Positions 16,642-25,568 of a stretch of 64,000 nucleotides of DNA are shown in pieces; within the stretch, counting starts at the first letter, position 1, and each line of letters opens with the position of its first letter. The position numbers and the translations under genes were made by a program. The notes under the pieces are model-generated. The model ran no database searches. It saw nothing but the letters and a program-made list of their open reading frames with translations, and had not been told where the DNA came from. This DNA comes from JANQGH01 sp039177555 (GTDB lineage Bacteria; Pseudomonadota; Alphaproteobacteria; DSM-16000; Inquilinaceae). The stretch lies in assembly GCA_039177555.1 (NCBI GenBank), contig JBCDFV010000013.1, positions 32,738-96,737 of the forward strand, read 5' to 3'.

Positions 16642-17481
16642 ATGTCCGTTTCCTCGCCCATCATGGCTGGCAAACGCGGCCTGATCATGGGGGTTGCCAA
16701 TGACCGGTCGATCGCCTGGGGAATCGCCAATGCCTGCGCCTCCCAGGGTGCGGAATTGGCGTTCACCTATCAAGGGGAACCGTTGTTGCGCCGCGTCACG
16801 CCCTTGGCGGAGCGGGTTGGAAGCGACCTCGTCATTCCCTGCGATGTGACGGATACAGACAGTCTTGATGCCGTGTTCGAGACCGTGAAACAGCGGTGGG
16901 GCCAGCTGGATTTCATTGTCCACGCCATTGCCTTTTCCGATAAGTCGGAGTTGGACGGTCTCTATTTGGACACATCGCGGGAAAACTTCCTGCGCACCAT
17001 GGACATCTCCTGCTACAGCCTGACCGCCGTGGCCCAGCGCGCGGCAAAGTTGATGACGGACGGCGGCAGTATCCTGACCTTAACCTATTACGGCGCCGAA
17101 CGCGTCATGCCGCATTACAACGTCATGGGCGTCGCGAAGGCGGCATTGGAGGCCAGCGTCCGCTATCTCGCGGTCGATTTGGGGCCGCGGGGTATTCGCG
17201 TCAACGCGATTTCGGCCGGCCCGATCAAGACCCTTGCGGCCAGCGGCATCGGCGATTTCCGCTTTATCTTGAAATGGAACGAGTTGAACGCGCCCATGCG
17301 CGGCAACGTCACGACCGACCAGGTCGGCGCCTCGGGCGTGTATCTGCTCAGCGACCTCAGCACGGCCGTGACCGGCGAGGTCCACCATGTCGACAATGGC
17401 TATCACACCGTCGGCATGCTGGCGATCGACACGGTGCCGGAAACGGCCAAGCTGTTGGGAACGCTGAAACCCCACGAATAG
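16642..17481 (+). CDS. fabI: Enoyl-[acyl-carrier-protein] reductase
   Basis: 279-aa NADH-dependent reductase of the last step of each fatty-acid elongation cycle and the target of triclosan. It has the SDR-like but divergent FabI signature: GVANDRSIAWGIA (17-29) for NAD binding, SFTY-like AFTYQGE, and the active-site pattern LTYYGAERVMPHYNVMGVAK with Tyr149, Tyr159 and Lys166 equivalent to the E. coli Tyr146/Tyr156/Lys163. INAISAGPIKTLAASGI contains the substrate-loop region. Expressed from a recognisable promoter; followed after 25 bases by a GNAT gene and aroC. Confidence 0.96.
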   Translation: MSVSSPIMAGKRGLIMGVANDRSIAWGIANACASQGAELAFTYQGEPLLRRVTPLAERVGSDLVIPCDVTDTDSLDAVFETVKQRWGQLDFIVHAIAFSDKSELDGLYLDTSRENFLRTMDISCYSLTAVAQRAAKLMTDGGSILTLTYYGAERVMPHYNVMGVAKAALEASVRYLAVDLGPRGIRVNAISAGPIKTLAASGIGDFRFILKWNELNAPMRGNVTTDQVGASGVYLLSDLSTAVTGEVHHVDNGYHTVGMLAIDTVPETAKLLGTLKPHE

Positions 17482-17506
17482 GCCGACCGGAAAAGGGGCG
17501 GTTGCG

Positions 17507-18013
17507 GTGATCACGGTTCGGCGCGCCCGCCCGTCCGATCTGCCGGATCTGGTACCGCTGTTCGGCGCCATGCTGGACCATTACAATCACCGGTTCGGCA
17601 ATACCGACGGTCAGATCGAGGCGTTTTTGACCCTGCATCTGTTCGGCGAGGCGCCGACGGTTTTTTGCCAGATTGCCTGGGACGGATCGACGATGGCCGG
17701 CTTTGTCACCTATGCCCTTGTCGTTCCGGGCTATGGGCTGGGCCGAGAACTGTTCATGAAGGAACTGTACGTTTCTGAAGCCGCCAGAGGGCGCGGCGCT
17801 GGCAGGGCCTTGATGGTCAGCCTGGCACGGGTCGCGGAACAAGAGGGCTGCCGGCGCATGCGCTGGACCACGGGCCGATCGGCCGACTACGAAGCCGCCC
17901 GCGCGCTTTACGACGCTGTGGGTGCCAAGGTCTTGGATGATGCTATCGTCTATGGCTTGGATCGGGCGGCAATCGCCAAACTGAACGAACGCGACGACGA
18001 CGATGGCCGGTAA
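17507..18013 (+). CDS. GNAT family N-acetyltransferase
   Basis: 168-aa acetyl-CoA-dependent acyltransferase. The fold's motif A is seen as LFMKELYVSEAARGRGAGRALM, with the acetyl-CoA pyrophosphate loop RGRGAG, followed by RMRWTTGRSADYEAARALYDAVGA, the usual GNAT C-terminal strand-helix. The acceptor cannot be told. The end overlaps the aroC start by 11 bases, so it is probably co-translated with chorismate synthase; a metabolic link is not implied. Start is GTG at 17507 (ITVRRARPSD), typical for the family. Confidence 0.88.
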   Translation: MITVRRARPSDLPDLVPLFGAMLDHYNHRFGNTDGQIEAFLTLHLFGEAPTVFCQIAWDGSTMAGFVTYALVVPGYGLGRELFMKELYVSEAARGRGAGRALMVSLARVAEQEGCRRMRWTTGRSADYEAARALYDAVGAKVLDDAIVYGLDRAAIAKLNERDDDDGR

Positions 18014-19085
18014 CAGCTTCGGAACGCTTTTTCGATTCACCACCTGGGGCGAAAGCCATGGGCCGGCCCTGGGCGCGGTCGTCGACGGCGTGCCGCCGTT
18101 GCTGGACTTGAGCGAGGCGGACATCCAGCCCTATCTGGACAAGAGGCGGCCCGGCCAGTCGCGCTACACCACCCAGCGCCGCGAGGCCGACCAGGTGCGC
18201 ATCCTGTCCGGCACGTTCGAGGGCAAGACGACGGGCACGCCCGTCAGCCTGATGATCGAGAATACGGACCAGCGTTCGAAGGACTATTCGGAAATCGCGC
18301 GCAAGTTTCGGCCCGGCCACGCCGACTACACCTACTGGAAAAAGTACGGCATCCGCGACTATCGGGGTGGCGGGCGTTCGTCGGCGCGCGAGACGGCGGC
18401 GCGGGTCGCCGTGGGCGCCATCGCGCGCAAGGTGCTGGGCGCGGCCATCACGGTGCGCGGCGCGCTGGTTCAAATGGGGCCGCACCGCATCGATCCCGAT
18501 CGCTGGGACTGGGACCAGGTGGATCAGAACCCGTTCTTTTGCCCCGATCCGCAGGCGGCGGAAGGCTGGGCCGGCTATCTCGACGGCGTTCGCAAGGCCG
18601 GCTCGTCGATCGGCGCGGTGATCGAGGTGCGGGCCGAGGGCGCGCCGGCCGGGCTCGGCGAGCCCATTTACGACAAGCTGGACAGCGATCTGGCGCGGGC
18701 GATGATGACCATCAACGCCGTGAAGGGTGTGGAGATCGGCGACGGCTTCGCGGCGGCAGAACTGCCGGGCGAAGACAATGCCGACGAGATGCGCGCCGGC
18801 AATGAAGGCCCGCGCTTCCTGTCAAACCATGCCGGCGGCGTGCTGGGCGGCATCTCGACGGGGCAGGACATCGTCGTGCGCTTCGCCGTGAAGCCAACCA
18901 GCTCAATCCTGACGACGCGCCGGACCATCGACATCGACGGTCAGGAGACCGAGATCGTCACCAAAGGGCGCCACGACCCCTGTGTTGGCATTCGCGCCGT
19001 GCCCATCGGCGAAGCGATGATGGCCATCGTGCTGGCCGACCATCTGTTGCGTCAGCGCGCGCTTGGGCCTCAGGCCGGCTCGTAG
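18003..19085 (+). CDS. aroC: Chorismate synthase
   Basis: 360-aa enzyme converting 5-enolpyruvylshikimate-3-phosphate to chorismate using reduced FMN, the branch point to aromatic amino acids, folate and quinones. Start MAGNSFGTLFRFTTWGESHGPALG and RPGQSRYTTQRREAD, GGRSSARETAARVAVGA, and FLSNHAGGVLGGISTGQ are the conserved AroC blocks including the FMN-binding regions. Length is standard. Transcribed with fabI and the GNAT gene; its last 16 bases overlap the convergent tlyA end. Confidence 0.97.
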   Translation: MAGNSFGTLFRFTTWGESHGPALGAVVDGVPPLLDLSEADIQPYLDKRRPGQSRYTTQRREADQVRILSGTFEGKTTGTPVSLMIENTDQRSKDYSEIARKFRPGHADYTYWKKYGIRDYRGGGRSSARETAARVAVGAIARKVLGAAITVRGALVQMGPHRIDPDRWDWDQVDQNPFFCPDPQAAEGWAGYLDGVRKAGSSIGAVIEVRAEGAPAGLGEPIYDKLDSDLARAMMTINAVKGVEIGDGFAAAELPGEDNADEMRAGNEGPRFLSNHAGGVLGGISTGQDIVVRFAVKPTSSILTTRRTIDIDGQETEIVTKGRHDPCVGIRAVPIGEAMMAIVLADHLLRQRALGPQAGS

Positions 19086-19819
19086 ACGGCGCCGATCAGA
19101 AACTCGCGGTTGCCTTCCGGGCCCTTGATCGGGCTTTCGGTCAACCCGATGACCCGCCAGCCGGGGAGGCCGTTCAGCCAGTCGGTGACCGATTGGCAGA
19201 CCTCGTCATGCAGGGCCGGGTCGGACACAACGCCGCCCTTGCCCACTCGGCCCTTTCCGACCTCGAACTGCGGCTTGATCAGCGCCACCAGACGCGCGCC
19301 TGGCGCGGCAAAACCGAGGGGCGTTTCCAGCACCTTGGCCAAGCCGATGAAGCTGGCGTCGCAGACAATCAGGCGCACCGGCTCGGGAACCTGCTCGGCC
19401 GTCAGGTGGCGGGCGTTGGTTCGTTCCAACACCGTGACCCGCTCGTCCTGGCGCAGCTTCCAGGCCAATTGGCCGTGGCCGACATCAACCGCGTAGACCC
19501 GCGCCGCGCCGCGTGACAGCAAGACGTCGGTGAAGCCGCCCGTTGAGGCGCCGATATCCAGACAGACAAGCCCCGTCGGGTCGATCTGGAAGCGGTCCAG
19601 GCCTTCGACCAGTTTCAGCCCGCCCCGGCTGACCCAGGGATGGTCCTGGCCCTTGACGGTCAGCGGCTGATCGAGGGGAACAGTCTCACCAGCCTTGGCG
19701 ACGCGGCGCGTCCCGGCCAGCACGAGGCCGGCCATGATCAGGGCCTGGGCCTTGGTGCGCGACTCCGCCAGCCCGCGATCGACCAATAGCTGGTCGACCC
19801 GGCGCTTGGCCGCGGCCAT
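19070..19819 (-). CDS. tlyA: TlyA family rRNA 2'-O-methyltransferase
   Basis: 249-aa protein with an S4 RNA-binding domain (RRVDQLLVDRGLAESRTKAQALIMAG, residues 6-31) followed by an FtsJ-like SAM-methyltransferase domain (CLDIGASTGGFTDVLLSRGAARVYAVDVG). TlyA-type enzymes 2'-O-methylate 16S and/or 23S rRNA and their loss gives capreomycin resistance in mycobacteria; hemolysin naming is historical. The catalytic K-D-K-type residues appear compatible. It is the last of the dxs-side genes on the minus strand, in an order common in Alphaproteobacteria, although here gloA lies between. Confidence 0.92.
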   Translation of the reverse strand: MAAAKRRVDQLLVDRGLAESRTKAQALIMAGLVLAGTRRVAKAGETVPLDQPLTVKGQDHPWVSRGGLKLVEGLDRFQIDPTGLVCLDIGASTGGFTDVLLSRGAARVYAVDVGHGQLAWKLRQDERVTVLERTNARHLTAEQVPEPVRLIVCDASFIGLAKVLETPLGFAAPGARLVALIKPQFEVGKGRVGKGGVVSDPALHDEVCQSVTDWLNGLPGWRVIGLTESPIKGPEGNREFLIGAVYEPA

Positions 19820-19830
19820 CGCCTAGCGCG

Positions 19831-20250
19831 TTACCATGACCCGGTGTTCGGCATCGACGCCCACGGCTCCTGCGGCGGCAGCGCGTCGCCTTCCTGCAAC
19901 AGCTCGATCGAAATGTCGTCAGGCGTGCGCACGAAGGCCATATGGCCGTCGCGTGGCGGCCGGTTGATGGTTACGCCATTGTCCATGAGTTTCTGGCACA
20001 GGCCATAGATGTCGTCGACGCGATAGGCCAGATGGCCGAAGTTCCGGCCGCCCGTGTACTCCTCCGGGTCCCAATTGTAGGTCAGCTCGACCTTAGCGTC
20101 CTCGTTGCCCGGCGCGGCCAGGAACACAAGCGTAAACCGGCCCTTTTCGCTTTCGTGGCGATGGGTTTCTTGCAGGCCCAGCAACTCGAAGAACCTGATC
20201 GTCTCGTCAATGTCGGTGACGCGGATCATGGTGTGCAGATACTTCATCAT
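19831..20250 (-). CDS. gloA: Lactoylglutathione lyase (glyoxalase I)
   Basis: 139-aa metalloenzyme that isomerises the methylglyoxal-glutathione hemithioacetal to S-lactoylglutathione. The two VOC beta-alpha-beta-beta-beta modules are visible: LHTMIRVTDIDETIRFFELLGL with the first His ligand, ELTYNWDPEEYTGGRNFGHLAYRVDD with Glu/His, and FVRTPDDISIELLQEG with the last Glu. Length matches bacterial Ni-type GloA. It lies 60 bases downstream of dxs and 11 bases upstream of tlyA on the same strand. Confidence 0.93.
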   Translation of the reverse strand: MMKYLHTMIRVTDIDETIRFFELLGLQETHRHESEKGRFTLVFLAAPGNEDAKVELTYNWDPEEYTGGRNFGHLAYRVDDIYGLCQKLMDNGVTINRPPRDGHMAFVRTPDDISIELLQEGDALPPQEPWASMPNTGSW

Positions 20251-20310
20251 GGCAGCGAGGCCTCCTGGAGAACGGTGTAAGCGGCAGTCAGCCGCGATTG
20301 CGCGAGTCGG

Positions 20311-22227
20311 TTAGGCCCGAACGGGCATTTCGGCGGGATCGGCAACGCCCAGGGTGGCCAGGACCTCGGCCACCACATGGTGGCTGTCCAGCCCGGCGCT
20401 CTGGTACTGCAAGGCCGGCTTGTCATGGTCCTGGAACCGGTCCGGCAACGTCATCGGGCGGATCGTCACGCCGCGATCGAGCAGACCCTGGCGGGCCAGG
20501 CTGTGCAGAACGAAGGAGCCGAAGCCGCCGATCGAGCCTTCCTCGACCGTGATCAGCACCTCGTGGTTCAACACCAGACGCCGCACCAGATCCTCATCCA
20601 GGGGCTTGGCAAAACGGGCATCGGCCACCGTGGTACTGAGACCGCGCGCAGCCAGATCCTCGGCCGCGTCCAGGCAGGTCTGCAGCCGCCCGCCATAGCT
20701 GAGCAGGGCCACCTTCGTGCCTTCCCGCACGATGCGGCCGCGCCCGATGTCGAGCAGCGCGCCCTGTTCCGGCATATCGACGCCGACGCCCTCGCCGCGC
20801 GGATAGCGGAAGGCGACCGGACCCTCGTCATAGGCGGCAGCGGTCGCCACCATGTGGCACAGTTCTGCCTCATCGCCGGCGGCCATCAGCACCATACCGG
20901 GCAGGCAGCCGAGATAGGCGATATCGAAGGCGCCCGCATGGGTCTGACCATCCGCACCGACCAGGCCGGCGCGATCGATCGCGAACCGCACCGGCAGCTT
21001 TTGGATCGCCACATCGTGCACGATCTGGTCGTAAGCGCGCTGGAGAAAGGTCGAATAGATCGCCGCGAACGGGCGGTAGCCTTCCGTTGCCAGACCTGCT
21101 GAGAAGGTCACGGCATGCTGTTCGGCGATACCGACATCGAAACACCGGTCGGGGAACCGCTCGGCGAACAGGTTCAGGCCCGTGCCGGACGGCATCGCGG
21201 CCGTCACCGCGACCACCTTGTCGTCCGCCTCCGCCGCCTTGATGAGGCTGTCGGCGAAGACGCGGGTGTAGGACGGCGCGTTGGCCTTGGCCTTGACCTG
21301 CGTGCCGGTCACCACGTCGAACTTCGAAACGCCGTGATACTTGTCGGATGCCTTTTCGGCGTGGGTGTAGCCCTTGCCCTTCTGGGTCACGCAATGGATC
21401 AGGATCGGGCCTTCCTTGGCGCGCTTCACGTTGCGCAGCACCGGCAGCAGATGGTCCAGATTGTGGCCGTCGATCGGGCCGATATAGAAGAAGCCCAGCT
21501 CTTCGAACAACGTTCCGCCCGTGACCATGCCGCGGGCATACTCCTCTGCCCGGCGGGCGGCATTCTTGAACGGTCGCGGGAACTTGTCGGACAGGTCGCG
21601 CATGAGCGTGCGCAGGCTGCGATAGGTGCGCGACGAGATCAGGCGCGACAGATAGGCGCTCATCGCGCCAACCGGCGGCGCGATCGACATGTCGTTGTCG
21701 TTCAGGATAACGATCAGCCGGCTGTCCTTGGAGCCGGCATTGTTCATCGCCTCATAGGCCATGCCGGCGCTCATGGCGCCGTCGCCGATAACGCAGACAA
21801 CGTTGTTGTCGCGGCCGGCGAGGTCGCGCGCCACCGCCATGCCCAGGCCGGCTGAGATCGAGGTCGAGCTGTGGGCGGCACCGAACGGGTCGTAGGGGCT
21901 TTCGCTGCGCTTGGTGAAGCCGGACAGGCCGCCGCCCTGGCGCAGGGTGCGGATCCGGTCGCGGCGGCCGGTCAGAATCTTGTGCGGGTAAGCCTGATGG
22001 CCGACATCCCAGATCAGCCGGTCGGCCGGCGTATCGAAGACATGGTGCAGGGCGACCGTCAGTTCGACCACACCCAGGCCGGCACCAAGATGGCCGCCGG
22101 TCACGGAGACGGCGTCGATCGTTTCGGCGCGCAGCTCGTCGGCGACCTGGCGTAACTGGTCCGTCGTCAAGTCGCGCAGATCGGCCGGCTGATCGATGCC
22201 GTCAAGAAGGGGGGTGTCTACCGCCAT
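20311..22227 (-). CDS. dxs: 1-deoxy-D-xylulose-5-phosphate synthase
   Basis: 638-aa thiamine-diphosphate enzyme joining pyruvate and glyceraldehyde-3-phosphate, the first step of the MEP isoprenoid pathway. Visible: GHLGAGLGVVELTVALH and WDVGHQAYPHKILTGR (TPP-pyrophosphate His), the GDGAMSAGMAYEAMNNAG diphosphate/Mg motif, DGHNLDHLLPVL, and the transketolase pyrimidine domain (FDVGIAEQHAVTFSAGLA). Length is full. Followed by gloA and tlyA; preceded 46 bases upstream by ispA, matching the alphaproteobacterial xseB-ispA-dxs order and supplying substrate for the prenyl synthase. Confidence 0.97.
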   Translation of the reverse strand: MAVDTPLLDGIDQPADLRDLTTDQLRQVADELRAETIDAVSVTGGHLGAGLGVVELTVALHHVFDTPADRLIWDVGHQAYPHKILTGRRDRIRTLRQGGGLSGFTKRSESPYDPFGAAHSSTSISAGLGMAVARDLAGRDNNVVCVIGDGAMSAGMAYEAMNNAGSKDSRLIVILNDNDMSIAPPVGAMSAYLSRLISSRTYRSLRTLMRDLSDKFPRPFKNAARRAEEYARGMVTGGTLFEELGFFYIGPIDGHNLDHLLPVLRNVKRAKEGPILIHCVTQKGKGYTHAEKASDKYHGVSKFDVVTGTQVKAKANAPSYTRVFADSLIKAAEADDKVVAVTAAMPSGTGLNLFAERFPDRCFDVGIAEQHAVTFSAGLATEGYRPFAAIYSTFLQRAYDQIVHDVAIQKLPVRFAIDRAGLVGADGQTHAGAFDIAYLGCLPGMVLMAAGDEAELCHMVATAAAYDEGPVAFRYPRGEGVGVDMPEQGALLDIGRGRIVREGTKVALLSYGGRLQTCLDAAEDLAARGLSTTVADARFAKPLDEDLVRRLVLNHEVLITVEEGSIGGFGSFVLHSLARQGLLDRGVTIRPMTLPDRFQDHDKPALQYQSAGLDSHHVVAEVLATLGVADPAEMPVRA

Positions 22228-22273
22228 GATGATCCCGTTGTCGCTATCACCGCCGATTTGGGCCGTTCAGCCG

Positions 22274-23176
22274 TCATTTCCGCCGCTCAACCACAAACCG
22301 CGCTGTCTTGCGTAAGATATCTGCGCGTTCATCGAACATTTCCAAGTGGCGGATTGCCTGATCGGCCAAAAGACTCGCCTGGTCCCGGGCCCTGTCGACG
22401 CCCAAAATCGACACGAAGGTGGCCTTGCCGGCCTCGGCATCCTTGCGCAACGCCTTGCCGACCTCCTCATCGCGGCCTTCCACGTCCAAGAGATCATCGG
22501 CGATCTGAAACGCCAGGCCCAGATCGTGCGCGTAGGCGTGCAGGGCGTGATGGCTGGCGCTGTCGGCCTTGGCCATGACCGCCCCGGCCTCGCACGCGAA
22601 GGCAAACAGCTCTCCGGTCTTCAGCCGTTGCAGCCGGGTGATCGCCCCGATGCCGAACTCGCCGCGCTCGGCGACCATGTCCATCATCTGGCCAGCGACC
22701 ATGCCGTGGGCGCCCGAGGCCGCCGCGAGACGCTTGATCAGCTCCAGCCTGACCTTCGGGTCGGCATGGGTCTCGGCATCGGTCAGGATCTCAAAGGCAA
22801 GCGGCAACAGCCCGTCGCCGACGAGGATCGCCGTGGCGTCGTCGAAGGCGACGTGAACGGTCGGCCGCCCGCGCCGCAGGTTGTCATCGTCCATGGCCGG
22901 CAAATCGTCATGGACCAGCGAATAGCAGTGGATGCACTCCACCGCCGCGGCGACCCGCAAGGCGCTGGAACGGCTGATCGAAAACAGCTCAGCACTCGCC
23001 AGCACCATGAACGGGCGCAACCGCTTACCGCCGTCCAGCGTGGCATAGCGCATCGCCTCGTGCAGGCGCGCTTCGCCGTCCTGCGGTATGGGCAGCAGCC
23101 GGTCAAGGGTCTGTTCAATTTCGACCCGGGCCCTGTCCAGTTCCGCATCCAGATCGACGGAGGATACCAGCTTCAC
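22274..23176 (-). CDS. ispA: Farnesyl/geranyl diphosphate synthase
   Basis: 300-aa short-chain trans-prenyltransferase condensing IPP with DMAPP/GPP. The first aspartate-rich motif DDLPAMDDD and the second QIADDLLD are intact, with GKRLRPFMVLASAELF (IPP-binding KR) upstream. Residues before the first aspartate-rich motif (HCYSLVHDD) carry aromatic/histidine side chains as in FPP synthases. Its start overlaps xseB's end by four bases (ATGA), indicating coupling. Confidence 0.95.
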   Translation of the reverse strand: MKLVSSVDLDAELDRARVEIEQTLDRLLPIPQDGEARLHEAMRYATLDGGKRLRPFMVLASAELFSISRSSALRVAAAVECIHCYSLVHDDLPAMDDDNLRRGRPTVHVAFDDATAILVGDGLLPLAFEILTDAETHADPKVRLELIKRLAAASGAHGMVAGQMMDMVAERGEFGIGAITRLQRLKTGELFAFACEAGAVMAKADSASHHALHAYAHDLGLAFQIADDLLDVEGRDEEVGKALRKDAEAGKATFVSILGVDRARDQASLLADQAIRHLEMFDERADILRKTARFVVERRK

Positions 23177-23424
23177 GTCAGATCCGTGGGTTCGGTGCGG
23201 AGACTGCCATCGGCCGCCTGGGTGATGCGGTCCACCTTTGCCTGTGCCTCGCGCAACTTGGCCTCGCAGTGGGATTTCAACAACGCGCCGCGCTCGTAGG
23301 CGGCAATCGACTGGTCGAGGTCGATTTCGCCCTGTTCCAGCTTGCGGACAATGCTCTCAAGCTCCTCCAACGCCTGCTCGAAGCTGAGCTTTTTGATATC
23401 GGCGGGAACGCCGGCCTCGGTCAT
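23173..23424 (-). CDS. xseB: Exodeoxyribonuclease VII small subunit
   Basis: 83-aa subunit of the single-strand-specific exonuclease VII. The conserved XseB core LSFEQALEELESIVRKLEQGEIDLDQSIAAYERGALL is complete, read as two amphipathic helices that wrap XseA. ATG at 23424 (MTEAGVPAD) fits family length; an in-frame start 81 bases upstream adds only arginine-rich sequence and is rejected. xseA is not in the window. Cotranscribed with ispA by ATGA overlap. Confidence 0.94.
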   Translation of the reverse strand: MTEAGVPADIKKLSFEQALEELESIVRKLEQGEIDLDQSIAAYERGALLKSHCEAKLREAQAKVDRITQAADGSLRTEPTDLT

Positions 23425-23530
23425 CGTGCTCTCATCTCCTCGGCGCCGGGCGGGATGGACGGTCGACGCCGTCTTGGCGACCGTTGGTCTTACCCACCGC
23501 GCCACGCCAGGGCAAGAGCAACCGGCGTCT

Positions 23531-24475
23531 TCACGACGCCATCAAGACCCTGAGATGGGCGGCCGTGCTGCCCGCCAACGCCATCAAATTGTAACCGCCC
23601 TCCAAAGCCGACACGATCCGGCCGCGACAATGGGCAGCAGCCAGCGTAGCCAGCTTTTCGGTCGCCCAGGCGAAATCCCCGTCGGTCAGGTCAAGGCCGG
23701 CCATGGGGTCAAGCGTATGGCCGTCGAAACCGGCGGAAATGAGGATCATCTCAGGCTTGAAGGCGTCGATTGCCGGCAGAATCTGGGCGGTCATCGCCTG
23801 ACGAAACTCTGGCGAGCCGGCCATCGGCGGCAGGGGCACATTGACCACATTGCCGGCGCAGCCGCGCTCCGTCACCGCGCCGGTCCCGGGATAGAGCGGG
23901 ACCTGGTGGGTCGACGCGTACATCAGTTCCGGCGTTTGCCAGAAGATCTCTTGCGTACCGTTGCCGTGATGAACGTCGAAATCGACCACCGCGACACGGC
24001 CAAGCCCGTGCGCCTGCCGCGCATGCAGGGCACCGATGGCAACGCTGTTGAACAGGCAAAAGCCCATGGCCCGCGCCGTTTCCGCATGGTGGCCGGGCGG
24101 TCTGACGGCACAAAAGGCGTTGCGGGCGCCCTCGGGATCGTCGGACCCGGCCATCACCGCGTCGACCGCGGCGCACACCGCACCGGCCGCGCGCAGGGCC
24201 GCCTGGCCCGAGGCCGGGTTGATGGCCGTGTCCATGTCGATGTCGATCAGCCCTTCATCCGGCACGAGCTGCAACAGCCGGTCCACATGGGCGCGCGGAT
24301 GGGCCAGCAGGATCTGATCGACCGTCGCCTCCGGCGCCTCGCGCCGGTCCAGAAGCGCGAATTCCTCGGTTTCCAGGGCCCGCATGATCGCCCGCAGCCG
24401 ATCGGGCGATTCCGGATGGCCCGGCCCCGGATCATGGTCGATGCAGATGGGGTGCGTGAACAGGGCGGTGCGCAT
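23531..24475 (-). CDS. Histone deacetylase-like amidohydrolase
   Basis: 314-aa zinc amidohydrolase of the HDAC/AcuC/acetylpolyamine-deacetylase superfamily. The charge-relay His pair is in RPPGHHAETARAMGFC and the Zn-binding Asp-X-His in VVDFDVHHGNGTQEIF, followed by VPLPP and ILISAGFDGHTLDPM and the final EGGYN glycine loop. In bacteria these enzymes deacetylate polyamines or proteins. The gene directly upstream of xseB in Alphaproteobacteria is often exactly this one. Substrate is not determined here. Confidence 0.92.
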   Translation of the reverse strand: MRTALFTHPICIDHDPGPGHPESPDRLRAIMRALETEEFALLDRREAPEATVDQILLAHPRAHVDRLLQLVPDEGLIDIDMDTAINPASGQAALRAAGAVCAAVDAVMAGSDDPEGARNAFCAVRPPGHHAETARAMGFCLFNSVAIGALHARQAHGLGRVAVVDFDVHHGNGTQEIFWQTPELMYASTHQVPLYPGTGAVTERGCAGNVVNVPLPPMAGSPEFRQAMTAQILPAIDAFKPEMILISAGFDGHTLDPMAGLDLTDGDFAWATEKLATLAAAHCRGRIVSALEGGYNLMALAGSTAAHLRVLMAS

Positions 24476-24672
24476 GGGCCTTCCTGGCGGTTATCGTCGT
24501 ATGATGCGGCCGTCCCAAGTGTTGACCACAGCCAGACGCGGCGTCAGAACGGGCCGCCGATACGGTCAATGCATCGTGACGCCATGACTGTCTAGCGCAT
24601 CTGATCGACGGCTGCGAGGCCTCCATGTAAGGTGGCGCGCTGAGGAGTCATCGATAATCATCGGCAATCGAC

Positions 24673-25386
24673 ATGGTCTTTCATCATCTGGCCGGCAGAC
24701 CGAAAGGCGCGTTGGTCTGGTTTCTGGCTGTCTTTCTGGCTGTCTTTCTGGCCGCGCCGGCGTTCGGTCAGGATGACGCGGGCGAGGCTCGCTGGCTGGC
24801 GCTGACGACGGTTCCGGGCAACGATCGGTCGATCGCCGATTATCGCACCATCGCTGGTGAGACCGTACGGCCCGGGCTACAGCGCGTACCGGGTGTGTCG
24901 TCCGTTGAACTGTTCGGGGCGGAGGCCCCACTGGAGATCGCGCTGGACCCCGAGCGGTTGTCGTCGCTGAAACGGACACCGGCAGACGTCGCGGCGGCGC
25001 TCAACGAGGCGCAAGTGCCCGCCCGAACCAATCCATCGGAACCGACGGTTCTGAGCGTATCTCTGCAGGACCTTGCCATGTCGCCGGATGATCTTGACGA
25101 TCTGGTGCTCTGGTTTCAGCCCGGGGGAGACAGCGACTCTGCCGGGATCGTCGCGCTTGGTGATGTCGCAAGTATAAGACCCGGCCCCGACGATGCCGAT
25201 GGCGGGCCGTTCGTTCAGGGCGATCCGGCGATCGTCCTGTCCGTGCACCCGTTGCCGGAGGCCGATCCGACGAGGCTGGCCAACGATCTTCAGGTCGCAA
25301 TCACCGACCTGAACCAAGCGTTCCTGCCAAGCAACGAGATCGTCTTGCGCATGGTGGATCGCGAGGCGATCGCTATCGGTCAATAA
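24673..25386 (+). CDS. Secreted protein with isolated RND PN2/docking region
   Basis: 237-aa protein. Residues 1-32 form a Sec signal peptide: charged start (GRPKG), hydrophobic core built of FLAVFLAVFLAA and an APAFG-Q cleavage site. Residues 40-232 align along their length with residues 138-332 of the neighbouring RND pump at 26723: VPGND..IADY against QPGNE..ISEY, then GLQRVPGVSSVELFG against RLQRVPGVAAVNFFG, and ALDPERLSSLKRTPADVAAAL against VIDPERMARYRLTVPQMVAAL, then VALGDVASI against VTVGDVATV. It contains neither TM helices nor PN1. It ends just before where the pump's TM2 would start, so the domain boundaries are clean. It is 182 bases upstream of the adaptor gene on the same strand. 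Function unknown: pump decoy, assembly factor or remnant. Confidence 0.8.
   Translation: MVFHHLAGRPKGALVWFLAVFLAVFLAAPAFGQDDAGEARWLALTTVPGNDRSIADYRTIAGETVRPGLQRVPGVSSVELFGAEAPLEIALDPERLSSLKRTPADVAAALNEAQVPARTNPSEPTVLSVSLQDLAMSPDDLDDLVLWFQPGGDSDSAGIVALGDVASIRPGPDDADGGPFVQGDPAIVLSVHPLPEADPTRLANDLQVAITDLNQAFLPSNEIVLRMVDREAIAIGQ
24721..24756 (+). repeat. 12-bp tandem repeat in signal-peptide core
   Basis: TTTCTGGCTGTC occurs at 24721-24732 and 24733-24744, then a degenerate third copy TTTCTGGCCGCG at 24745-24756. Each unit encodes FLAV (FLAA in the last) in the hydrophobic core of the secreted RND-domain protein. Slippage would add or remove four residues without a frameshift. Confidence 0.85.
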
Positions 25387-25568
25387 CCGCCGTTTTCAGC
25401 GCCAACGCGGACAACGCAGGCGCAGACATGGGCGCCACGTGTCAGCAGACATTCAGGTTCCCGCCAACTGACGCTTGCCATATCAAGAAATGACCCCACT
25501 ATCACATCGTTGTAATTGACCACGCGATTATCGCCGAAACCGAACCGCCGCTGATCGGATACCGACAC

